Source: Bernardetia sp.
GTDB lineage: Bacteria > Bacteroidota > Bacteroidia > Cytophagales > Bernardetiaceae
Length of the DNA: 64,000 nucleotides
NCBI GenBank assembly: GCA_020630575.1
Contig: JAHDBD010000007.1
Coordinates: 1-64,000, forward strand
Reading direction: 5' to 3'
Part shown: piece after piece, positions 8,368 through 17,800 of the stretch
Layout of the letters: every line of letters starts with the position of its first letter
Position numbering within the stretch: position 1 is the first letter of the stretch
Notes under the pieces: model-generated
What the model was told of the DNA's origin: nothing
The model's input: only the letters and a program-made list of their open reading frames with translations
Database searches by the model: none
Made by a program: the position numbers and the translations under genes

Positions 8368-9699
8368 ATGATGAAGTTTTTTGAAACTATAAAAAATATC
8401 TTTTCTGTAAAAGAACTCAAAGATCGTATTTTCCTTACTTTGGGATTATTAATGGTCTTTCGTTTAGGTTCTTTTATTGTTTTGCCAGGTATTGACCCTA
8501 GCAAACTTGAAAAAAGTACAGGTGTTTTAGGAATGCTTAATGGTATTCTTGGAGGAGCTTTTGAGCGTGCCTCTATTTTTGCTTTAGGTATTATGCCTTA
8601 TATATCTGCATCAATTATCATTCAACTTCTGACTGTGGCTGTTCCAACATTCCAGAAAATGCAGAAAGAAGGAGAGTCGGGACGTAAAAAGCTCACTCAA
8701 ATTACTCGTGCTCTTACTATACTTATTACTATCGGACAAGGTTTTGCTTATCTAAAAGGAACTGTTCCTATAGATGCAATTATTATTGATCAGACATTTT
8801 TCTTAATTTCTTCTATTGTCATTCTTACATCAGGGACTGTTTTCTGTATGTGGTTGGGAGAAAAAATTACGGATAAAGGAATTGGCAATGGTATTTCACT
8901 ACTAATCATGATAGGAATTATTTCACGTTTTCCTACTGCCATAGTAGCAGAAGCTACTTTAAAAGGAATGGGAGGAATATTTATCTTTGTTTTAGAAATT
9001 TTAGCTCTTTATCTAGTAGTAATGGGAGTGGTTCTTATCGTACAAGCTGTGCGTTATGTACCTCTTCAATACGTAAAACAAGTAGCAGGTCGTTCTCAAA
9101 AACAAATGCTTACTCAGAAAAAACGTTCTGCATTACCTCTTAAAGTAAATGCAGCAGGTGTAATGCCAATTATCTTTGCTCAAGCTCTTATGTTTTTGCC
9201 ACCTTTGGTAGCAGGAGCTTTTCAAGGAGAAGATACACCAAATGCTGATTATATTGCAAGCGTATTCTCTGATTTTACGTCCTTAGAATATAATATTCTT
9301 TTTGCTGTCTTGATTATTGCATTTACGTTCTTCTATACAGCAATGACTATCAATGTTCAGCAAATTTCAGATAACTTAAAAGATAGTGGTGGATTTGTAC
9401 CAGGGGTTACACCAGGTGAAGAAACTAAAAATTACTTAGGTAAAATTTTGGATAGAATTACTCTTCCAGGTGCGATATTTATTGCTATTATAGCTGTTCT
9501 TCCTGCTATTGCAGCAGCAGCTACAGTAGGAGATCAATTTGCTCAATTCTATGGTGGAACTTCTCTACTTATTATGGTAGGTGTAGTTTTGGATACCCTT
9601 CAACAAATTGAGAGTTATTTATTGAATAAAGAATATGACGGACTAATGAATACAGGAAATGTAAAAGGTCGTCAAGCTCAACCAATGAATTACATATAA
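8368..9699 (+). CDS. secY: Preprotein translocase subunit SecY
   Basis: Central channel of the Sec translocon in the inner membrane, exporting unfolded proteins with SecE/SecG and SecA. The 443-residue protein has ten hydrophobic segments and SecY signatures such as GIMPYISASIIIQLLTVAVP and TDKGIGNGISLLIMIGIISR. Two ATG codons lie side by side (8368 and 8371); either could start. It occupies its usual place after rplO, and a strong terminator follows, so map has to be transcribed by read-through or from its own promoter. Confidence 0.97.
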   Translation: MMKFFETIKNIFSVKELKDRIFLTLGLLMVFRLGSFIVLPGIDPSKLEKSTGVLGMLNGILGGAFERASIFALGIMPYISASIIIQLLTVAVPTFQKMQKEGESGRKKLTQITRALTILITIGQGFAYLKGTVPIDAIIIDQTFFLISSIVILTSGTVFCMWLGEKITDKGIGNGISLLIMIGIISRFPTAIVAEATLKGMGGIFIFVLEILALYLVVMGVVLIVQAVRYVPLQYVKQVAGRSQKQMLTQKKRSALPLKVNAAGVMPIIFAQALMFLPPLVAGAFQGEDTPNADYIASVFSDFTSLEYNILFAVLIIAFTFFYTAMTINVQQISDNLKDSGGFVPGVTPGEETKNYLGKILDRITLPGAIFIAIIAVLPAIAAAATVGDQFAQFYGGTSLLIMVGVVLDTLQQIESYLLNKEYDGLMNTGNVKGRQAQPMNYI

Positions 9700-9765
9700 A
9701 TCCAAACAAAAGTGTTATTTTTTTATTAATATAATACGATTTTGTGAGATTTTATAATTATAAAT

Positions 9766-9805
9766 ACAAAGCATCAAGAATCGTCTTGGTGCTTTGTTTG
9801 TTTTT
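9766..9805 (+). terminator. Intrinsic terminator after secY
   Basis: ACAAAGCATCAAGA (9766-9779), loop ATCG, TCTTGGTGCTTTGT (9784-9797), with one wobble pair in 14, then TTGTTTTT. Confidence 0.85.
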
Positions 9806-9936
9806 ATGATATAGAATTCAAATTAACCCTAACTTATTATCAATTGATTCAAGCTTTACTAAATTGAATCATCTTATTTCTTTTATTCTTATTGCTATCT
9901 ATACTTGATAATTTGATAAGAAAACTCAACTGAAAA

Positions 9937-10725
9937 ATGGGAAAACCAATATACAAGACAGCTCAAGATTTAGAAAAAATGCGTGCAAGCGCAGATTTAC
10001 TAGGACGCACACATGCAGAAGTAGCCAAACGTGTTATGCCTGGTATTACTACCCTTGAACTTGATAAAATAGCCTTTGAATTTATAAAAGATAATGGAGC
10101 AGTTCCTAGCTTTTTAGGACTTTATGGATGTCCTAGTTCTTTACTTACTTCTGTAAACGACCAAGTAGTTCATGGATTGCCTAATAATCGTCCTCTAAAA
10201 AATGGGGATATTGTTTCAATTGACTGTGGTGTTTTACTCAATGGTTTTCACGCAGATAGTGCTTATACCTATGAAATTGGAGAAGTAAGCCTAGAAGTAA
10301 AAAACTTATTGAAAGCAACTAAAGAAGCTTTGTATTTAGGAATTGAACAGTTAGTCTATGGAAATAGAATAGGAGATATAAGTAATGCTATTCAAAAACA
10401 CTCAGAAGGAAAAGGATATTCAGTGGTAAGAGAATTAGTTGGACATGGAGTGGGAAGAAGTCTGCACGAAGGACCTGAAGTACCAAATTTTGGAAAACCT
10501 AAAAAAGGAGATAAAATAAGGAATGGATTAGTAATAGCTATCGAACCAATGATTAATATGGGTTCAAAAGCTGTTGTACAAGCCTCTGATGGTTGGACTA
10601 TCATGACTAGGGATGGAAAGCCTTCGGCACACTTTGAGCATACTGTAGCTGTGGTAGATGGAAAACCAGAAGTTTTGACAACCTTTAAATATATCGAACA
10701 AGCCATCAAGATTTTTCATAGTTAA
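9937..10725 (+). CDS. map: Methionine aminopeptidase, type I
   Basis: Removes the initiator methionine from nascent proteins in the cytoplasm using a two-metal centre. The metal ligands are recognisable: Asp in SIDCGVLLNGFHADSAYTYE (two Asp), His in GHGVGRSLHEGPEVPNFG, Glu in VIAIEPMIN and Glu in FEHTVAVVDG. 262 residues is typical. Its position after secY is conserved, but infA, rpmJ, rpsM and the alpha operon, which normally follow, are absent; prmC begins 32 nt downstream instead. Confidence 0.96.
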   Translation: MGKPIYKTAQDLEKMRASADLLGRTHAEVAKRVMPGITTLELDKIAFEFIKDNGAVPSFLGLYGCPSSLLTSVNDQVVHGLPNNRPLKNGDIVSIDCGVLLNGFHADSAYTYEIGEVSLEVKNLLKATKEALYLGIEQLVYGNRIGDISNAIQKHSEGKGYSVVRELVGHGVGRSLHEGPEVPNFGKPKKGDKIRNGLVIAIEPMINMGSKAVVQASDGWTIMTRDGKPSAHFEHTVAVVDGKPEVLTTFKYIEQAIKIFHS

Positions 10726-10757
10726 TTCTATTTAGTTACTCTCATAAAATCTAACAA

Positions 10758-11651
10758 ATGCTTATTTCGGAGTATATAAGAAAAAATGCCCCCTTATTAA
10801 TTTCTACTCAAGTAGATGAGCGAGAAAGTCAATCAACTTTACGTTTTTTGATAGAAGACTCTTTATCAATAAATAGAATTGATTTTTCTACTTACTTATT
10901 AAATCAAAAAGAAATTGATTTATTAAATCAAAGTATAGAACGATTGAAAAATAATGAGCCTTTACAGTATATTACTAGTAAGGCTCATTTTTATGGATTA
11001 GAGTTTGAAGTTAGTCCTGCTGTTTTGATTCCAAGACCTGAAACTGAAGAACTTGTTCATCAAATTCTAAAAGATTTTGCAGATAAAAAACTACAAACAG
11101 CAGAGAAAAATAAATATACCTTCTTAGAAGTGGGAACAGGAAGTGGCTGTATTAGTATTTCGCTTGCTAAAAACTTACCTCACTTACATTTTATAGCTGT
11201 TGATATTTCAAAAGATGCCTTAGATATAGCTCGTCAAAATGCGAAAAAGAATAATATAACTAATATAGAATTTATAGAATTAGATTTTCTTCAAGAAAAT
11301 TTCAGTGAAGTATTTTTGAAGTATCCTCAATTAAAAAAAATAAATCATTTAGTCAGTAATCCTCCTTACATTAGAGATTCTGAAAAGAGAGAGATGAGTA
11401 GTAATGTACTTAGTTTTGAGCCACATTTGGCTCTCTTTGTAGAAGACAAAAAGCCACTTGTCTTTTATGAGGCATTAGCTAAATTTTATATATATAATGT
11501 AAATAATAAAGATGGCTTGCTTTATGTTGAAATAAATCAATATCTGGCAAATGAAACAAAAGACCTTTTTGTGAGTTTTGGTTTAGAAAACTGTAGAGTT
11601 TTTAAAGATTTACAAGAAAATTCAAGATTTATAAGAGCTTGTTATACCTAA
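10758..11651 (+). CDS. prmC: Peptide chain release factor N5-glutamine methyltransferase
   Basis: Methylates the glutamine of the GGQ motif in release factors RF1/RF2 using S-adenosylmethionine. The N-terminal helical domain has the family motif PLQYITSKAHFYGLEFEV, followed by PRPETEELV. The AdoMet site is FLEVGTGSGCISISLAK, and the substrate-binding NPPY motif is in LVSNPPYIRDSE. 297 residues is normal. It is probably co-transcribed with map (32-nt gap) and ends before an 876-nt gene-free stretch. Confidence 0.93.
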   Translation: MLISEYIRKNAPLLISTQVDERESQSTLRFLIEDSLSINRIDFSTYLLNQKEIDLLNQSIERLKNNEPLQYITSKAHFYGLEFEVSPAVLIPRPETEELVHQILKDFADKKLQTAEKNKYTFLEVGTGSGCISISLAKNLPHLHFIAVDISKDALDIARQNAKKNNITNIEFIELDFLQENFSEVFLKYPQLKKINHLVSNPPYIRDSEKREMSSNVLSFEPHLALFVEDKKPLVFYEALAKFYIYNVNNKDGLLYVEINQYLANETKDLFVSFGLENCRVFKDLQENSRFIRACYT

Positions 11652-12527
11652 AGAACAATTACGAATTTAATTTATTACTAATTAATTGAATGTTTGAAAA
11701 TAGTAGTTTATTTAATTCTTATTTCTAAGCCCAAAATGTGTTTTAAAAGATAAAATATCATATTTTATTTGATTTAAGTTTTTTGAAATAAAACATCCAT
11801 CAATTTTTTTTTAAAAAGATGATTTTTTTAGATAAAAAGCCACTATTTTTTATTAAATTATGTTTTTTTGGTTTAAATTTGCGAACAACTATCTTTGTGT
11901 TTTCATAGGAAGAAAAATTAGACGTTATATTGTACAAATTCAATTAGAATAATTATCAAGCATTCTAAGAAGATTATAATAATTAATTGCTAGTAAATAA
12001 ATGAAATAATATATATAATGATATTGTTTTAAATAATTTCTTTCTAACAAACCCTATTATTTTAAACAAATTTTTCAAAGTGTCTATATACTAAAAAATT
12101 CAATAAAGATTTAATTTTATCTTGATTTTGGCTTATTTCTTTGATAAGTATCTAATTAAAAAGCGATTCTGTATTTGTTTTTACGTATTTTTGCGTTATA
12201 TTTTTACAGAGTACACTAGATTTTTAAATACATATCAAGACCAAAAGTAGAAATCAAACTAACTAAAATAGTGCAATTGAAAAGGTAAATTAGAATAAAG
12301 TAAACTGAATCTTAAAATAAATTCTAGCGATTTTTAATTTTAGTTTCAACTTGTTTTTAGATTACTTTTTAATAAATTTAGTAGAATTTTAGAGTAAAAA
12401 TCTATTTTATTGGAGTTTATGTTGAATTATCTCAACTTATTTCAATATAAAGTTGGTGTCTTTTATAGTATTTATTTTCTTTGTAACAACTTAACCTAAT
12501 CGCTAATCTCAATCTAATACCCTGATT
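11652..12527 (+). other. 876-nt gene-free stretch with an isolated strong promoter match
   Basis: Very AT-rich; no protein-coding frame of note and no tRNA-like structure were seen. TTTG (11867-11870), 19 nt, TATCTTTG (11890-11897) is a perfect promoter match about 630 nt before the next gene, so either a very long leader or a non-coding RNA starts near 11904. The start of the stretch carries ACAATTACGAATT, a fragment of a repeat also present at 36757 and 43997. Confidence 0.4.
12453..12483 (+). promoter_or_regulatory. Probable proximal promoter of the OmpA/PD40 gene
   Basis: TTG (12453-12455), 20 nt, TTTCTTTG (12476-12483). The -7 box deviates from TAnnTTTG in its second base. It would give a leader of about 38 nt. 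Confidence 0.4.
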
Positions 12528-14486
12528 ATGAAAAAAGGAATCCGTAACCTGAGCTTATTGCTCATGTTTCTTTTGGCTGGTACATTCGCTAAAGCACAAG
12601 ATGCTAATACGACAGCCGAAAGCGACGACAAAGCAAAAGATGGTGCTACAAGCATCTACGAACAATGGCATGACCCACAACGTTTTCGTTTACCACCTGC
12701 CGTAAATCAACTTCTCACTGACGAAGTTTCTCCTGCTATCAGTCGTGATGGCAAAACACTCATTTTCCAGTCTAACCGTGGAAAAGGATGGAAAGGCTAT
12801 GGTCTTTATATGACTACTCGTGACGACAATGGCAAATGGACAAAACCAACTGCATTGGAATCAATCAACTCTAAAGCTGGCGATAGCACTGTAATTGCTG
12901 GTCCATTTTTAAGCTATGATGGAATGAGCCTTTTCTTTTCTTCTAACATGGAAGATACTAAAGGAGGAATGGATTTGTATGTAGCTACTCGTGAGAGTAT
13001 GGACAGCGAATTTGGCGAACCTACAAACTTAGGTGACGTAAACACAGCTGATTACCAAGGTTATCCAACTGTTTCGGCAGATGGAAATCGTCTTTATTAT
13101 ATGCAACGTGCTGAAGGTGCAGAAAATGATACTGATGAAGCAGGTTCTACTGAAGGAACTGAAGCTAAAAAATCTAAAAAAGAAAAAGTGTGGTGTTATA
13201 CTGCAATGGTTTCTAGTCGTTCGGCTGATGATGTATGGTCTGCTGGTACAGAAGTAGTAGGTGCTATGAACGAAGATTGTAGCAAAGCATTTCGTATTAT
13301 GCCTGATGGTGAAACAATGTTTTATACTTCTATGAGAGAAGGTGCTAAAATGCAAGGTCATACAAAAGGTATCCGTGCTGATGCTAAAGATTTTGATTTG
13401 TTTATGTCACGCATGGAAGGTGAATCTTGGGGTGAGCCAATGGCTGCTGATTTTGCTAATCACCTTTCTGCTGAAGGCTATGTAAGCATGGCACCAGATG
13501 ATGGAGCACATACAGTTATGTATTTTGATGCTGACATGAATGCTTCTCGTGAAATTTTCTGGACATTAGTTCCTCCAGGTTTTGCTCCTCGTAGAGTAAT
13601 GATGGCTCGTGGTAATGTAGAAGATTCTGTAACAGGAGAGCCTGTTTATACAATCATGAAGTTTGAAAATCAAACTCGTCCTTCTTTAGGATATGACCGT
13701 TACAATGACGAAGAAACTGGTAAATTCTCTACTGTAATTACAGAAGGAAATGTATATAAAGTAACTGTTGATCACAGTAGTTACCTACCATATACATTCA
13801 CGTGGGATTTCACTAATGCTGACGAAATTACTAATCTTTACCAAAGAGTACGTTTAGTACCTAAAGGTGTTGAGGTTACTGTAACTCTTCTTGATGCTAT
13901 TGATGAGCAACCTGTTGATGCAAAACTTACAGTGAAAGCTGCTGATGATACTAGTATTGGTGATGTTGAAAAAACAGGAACTGGTAAATACGAAGCTCGT
14001 CTTGAGCCAGGTCAGGTTTATACATTGACTGCTGAAGCAACAGGAAATTATATGGAAGAAGTAGATACTTTAGACCTTACTCAAGCTCAGTTTGGTGATA
14101 AAGTAAATAAAATTCTTTACTTACTTGATGCTACTAAAATTAAGTTTGATAACATCAACTTTGCAACAGCTCGTTGGGATTTGAATGCTGAAGCAACAGG
14201 TGAATTGGATAAAGTATATCAATTCTTGAAAGACTATCCTAAAATGAATATCCGTATAGAAGCACACACAGATTACCGTGGTGGTGACTCGTACAATCAA
14301 CGTCTTTCTCAAAATCGTGCAAAATCTGCTTTGGATTACTTAGTTTCTAAAGGAATTCCTACTGATCGTTTAGAGTCTGAAGGATATGGTGAAGCAAGAC
14401 CTACTGTTCCTAATGAAGTAGATGGAAGAGCTAATCAAGCTAACATGGCTATCAATCGTCGTGTAGAGTTCAAACTTGTTAGATAA
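12528..14486 (+). CDS. Outer-membrane OmpA-family protein with PD40 propeller
   Basis: 652 residues. A signal peptide (about 1-24, ending AKAQ) is followed by a PD40/TolB-like propeller at about 60-345 (repeats such as SPAISRDGKTLIFQSNRG and YPTVSADGNRLYYM). Two carboxypeptidase-regulatory-like beta domains follow at about 365-525, then an OmpA peptidoglycan-binding domain at about 537-652 (AHTDYRGGDSYNQRLSQNRA). Such proteins anchor outer-membrane complexes to the cell wall in Bacteroidota; some belong to the type IX secretion/gliding apparatus, but assignment to a particular subunit cannot be made here. Codon use is cleaner than in the neighbours, which suggests high expression, and a perfect terminator follows. 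Confidence 0.88.
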   Translation: MKKGIRNLSLLLMFLLAGTFAKAQDANTTAESDDKAKDGATSIYEQWHDPQRFRLPPAVNQLLTDEVSPAISRDGKTLIFQSNRGKGWKGYGLYMTTRDDNGKWTKPTALESINSKAGDSTVIAGPFLSYDGMSLFFSSNMEDTKGGMDLYVATRESMDSEFGEPTNLGDVNTADYQGYPTVSADGNRLYYMQRAEGAENDTDEAGSTEGTEAKKSKKEKVWCYTAMVSSRSADDVWSAGTEVVGAMNEDCSKAFRIMPDGETMFYTSMREGAKMQGHTKGIRADAKDFDLFMSRMEGESWGEPMAADFANHLSAEGYVSMAPDDGAHTVMYFDADMNASREIFWTLVPPGFAPRRVMMARGNVEDSVTGEPVYTIMKFENQTRPSLGYDRYNDEETGKFSTVITEGNVYKVTVDHSSYLPYTFTWDFTNADEITNLYQRVRLVPKGVEVTVTLLDAIDEQPVDAKLTVKAADDTSIGDVEKTGTGKYEARLEPGQVYTLTAEATGNYMEEVDTLDLTQAQFGDKVNKILYLLDATKIKFDNINFATARWDLNAEATGELDKVYQFLKDYPKMNIRIEAHTDYRGGDSYNQRLSQNRAKSALDYLVSKGIPTDRLESEGYGEARPTVPNEVDGRANQANMAINRRVEFKLVR

Positions 14487-14554
14487 TAACACTTTGAAAT
14501 TCTAAAATATACTCTAAAATTAAATCTAAAACCTAACTAGATTAAATTTTAATT

Positions 14555-14594
14555 AAAAGACCAATTATCTATTTTGATAATTGGTCTTTTTTTA
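14555..14594 (+). terminator. Intrinsic terminator after the OmpA/PD40 gene
   Basis: Perfect 15-bp stem from 14555-14569 to 14576-14590 (core GACCAATTATC/GATAATTGGTC), 6-nt loop and a run of seven T. Confidence 0.92.
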
Positions 14595-14628
14595 GTTTAT
14601 TTATTGATTATCAGTAAGTTATACTGTT

Positions 14629-14657
14629 TTGAAAACAAGTGTATTTTTTTATTTTTG
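14629..14657 (+). promoter_or_regulatory. Probable promoter of the subtilase gene
   Basis: TTG (14629-14631), 18 nt, TATTTTTG (14650-14657) matches the Bacteroidota consensus. The sequence around it is very AT-rich, so chance matches are possible. The leader would be about 150 nt. Confidence 0.45.
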
Positions 14658-14815
14658 TAACTAAACATCTATCTATACGTTAATACTTAGTTAGTAACCT
14701 TTATTTAGACAAGTTAGATTTTGAAATTTATGCTTTATTTTATAGAGAATGATATAAATCTTCATTATAAGTGCTTTTTTAGTTTTAAAAACTTTTATAT
14801 TAATTATTTTTTGGT

Positions 14816-17800
14816 ATGCGTATAAATTTACCACAAGTCAGAAATACTATTTTTTTATTGTTTACCACTATTATTTGTATAGTGTTTTTTCTATTGCCAA
14901 TAATTAGTATTGCTCAATATCTTCCTGATAATTTTGATAGTATTAAACCCTTGGGTAATAAATTAATGATTAAAATAAAGCCAAATAGTAGTAATAAGCT
15001 ACAACAAGTTAATTCTCAATTTAAAACTCAAAAGCTAGAAAGGCGATTTAAAGTTCCAATTCAAAATTCAAAAAATCCTTCTATCAAAGCAATTCAATCT
15101 AATGCTATTCGTCTGCAAGATTGGTATGAAGTAGAAATTTCGTCTTCTTCATCTCTTCAAGAAGCAATTGATTATTATCAAAATCAAGATTTTGTAGAAT
15201 ATGCAGAACCTATCTATCCTAATTACATTTTAGCACCACCCTATATTCCTAATGATCCTTCTATGGCAGCACAATGGCAACTAGATGTAAGTCAATTGTA
15301 TGCAGCTTGGGGGTTACATAAAGGAGATAGTAATACAGTTATTGGAATTGTAGATACAGGAGTACATTATATACACCAAGATTTAAAAAATCAAATTAAA
15401 GTTAACTATGCTGAAAAATATGGACAAGCTGGAATAGATGATGACAATAATGGATTTGTAGATGATAGTTTAGGATATAGTTTTGGATTTATGTCACCTG
15501 CTTCACATGATTTTCAAGGACATGGAACAGGTGTTGCTGGTATGGCTGCTGCTACTACAGATGATGGTTTAGGTATAGCAGGAACAAGTTTTAATTGTCG
15601 TATTCTGCCTATTGCAGTCCTTTCTCCTTCCTATCAAATTGTAAATATGTATGATGGGATTTTGTATGCAGCCGAAAATGGTTGTAAAGTTATCAATGTT
15701 TCTATTGGTCGTCCTAATTTAGGTTTTCAGTGGGAACAAGATGTTATTGATTATGTAACCCTTGTTAAAGATGCTTTAATAGTAGCTGCAGCAGGAAATA
15801 CAGCACAAGAATTAGATTTTTATCCTTCGTCTTATAACCATGTACTTTCAGTAGCACACTCTGACGCAGGTGATAATAAATTTTCAGGAGCAACTTTTAG
15901 TAATTATGTAGACGTAATGGCACCAGGAGCTAGAGTTCTTACTACCACTGCAAATGGTAGTTATAGTTATGCTTGGGGTTCGTCATACGCTTCTCCATTT
16001 GTAGCGGGTATTGCTGCTTTAGTACGTTCAGCATTTCCTCATTTATCAGCAGACCAAGCAGGTGAGCTTGTTCGTGTAACATCCGATAACAAATATCATC
16101 TACCTGCAAATGTACCCTATTTTGAAAAACTTGGTAAAGGCAGAGTAAATGCTTTTAGGGCTTTGAATGAACAAAGTAGTGCAAAATCTATAAGGATGAA
16201 TAATACCTCTTATTTTGGTAGAAATGGACAAACGGCTTTTTCTGGAGATACAATTACATTAGAAGCTGATTTTATTAATTATTTGAATCCAATTACTGAA
16301 AATGGAAAAGTTATTATTTCTACATCTTCTCCTTATATAGAAATTTTAGATAGCGTATTTAATACAGACGTAATGGCAACCATGCAACAAAAAAATAATG
16401 CTGCTGTTCCTTTTCGTTTTGTGGTTAGTCAGAATGCACCCTTAGATTTGAATGTAAAGTTTCGTTTAGGTTTTTCAGATACCAACTATTCAGATTATCA
16501 ATATTTTAGTATTCCTGTTAATGCTCCTTATCTGGCTATTCCATTTAATACTATAAATTTTACACTTACAGGAAATGGACGTGCAGGTTTTTATGATATT
16601 TATAATAGTTTGGGAAAAGGAATTACATCAAATAATTCTCAAACTTTGCAAGAAGGAGGATTAATTATAGGTAAATCTTCTACAAATGTTTCAGATAATG
16701 TTTTGACAAATATAGGAGGAGTTGTTAAAGATGATGATTTTAAAATGATTGATATTCCTAGAATAACAGAAAAAACACCATTTTTTACAAAAGCTACCTC
16801 AAAATTTGCTGATACATTAGGTACACTTATTCCTCCTGTGGGCGTGAGTGTAAAACATACTGTAAGAGGACGCACAAATACTCCTCATCATCAATATATT
16901 ATTTTAGAATATGAGTTTACAAATGTAAGTGGAGCTGTAATGGACTCTATGAATGTAGGTTTGTATTATGATTGGAATTTAGGAGATTACACACGCAATT
17001 TTGCAGATTGGGATACTAACCGTCAATTTGGTTATGTATTCGGAACGGGTACTAGTGGATATGCAGGTATAAAAGCAATTAGTTCCAATAAAACCTATTT
17101 TGCATTAGATTTTCAAAATGTAGGTGGAAATAACATTAATGTAAATGATGGTTTTACTTCTACTGAGAAATATCAAAGTATTTCGACAGGAGTGGCAAGA
17201 AAACGTGCTGGATTTACTACTAGTGGAGGAGGAGATGTAGCTCATATTGTAGGAACAGTTTTAGAAAATTTTGGAATAAATGAAACTCGTAAAGTTACTT
17301 TTGTTGTAATGCTTGCTCCTACTTTAGCTGCACTTAGAAATGCACATGATGCTGCTGTTTTGGCAACTAATACATTGTCATCTATTTCACCCACTCCAGT
17401 AGTAAACAATACACTTTGTGAAAATACTTCTTATACAATTACACCACAAGGAGGAACAAATTTTAGACTTTATGATATAGCTAATACACAAATACCTATT
17501 CAATCAGGTACTTCTTTTACACTTACCCCTGCTGATTTAGGACGTACTTTTTACGTAACCAATACCGATTCAGTTTTGGAAGGAGATTATACATTACTTC
17601 GTTTTAGTGCACGTACTGCTGTGGCTAATTTTAGTTCTCCTTCTCAGGTTAATTTGGATGAAATTAATGCTATTAATTTTACTGATGCAAGTCAGAATGC
17701 CGTTTCTTGGACGTGGGATTTTGGAAATGGATTGACCTCTAATTCACAAAATCCTTCTACTACCTACTCTAGACAAGGAGCGTATTCAGTCAGTTTAACA

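Noticed and set aside
10392..10709. 105-codon minus-strand frame inside map
   Set aside because: It overlaps the metal-binding region of a conserved gene and shows no motif; a shadow frame.
12180..12200. TATTTTTG as a promoter -7 box
   Set aside because: No TTG or TTTG lies at the required 18-20 nt upstream.
13029..13361. 110-codon minus-strand frame inside the OmpA/PD40 gene
   Set aside because: Translation is low-complexity (Phe, His, Ser, Thr) and mirrors the codon pattern of the plus-strand gene, which has clear domains.
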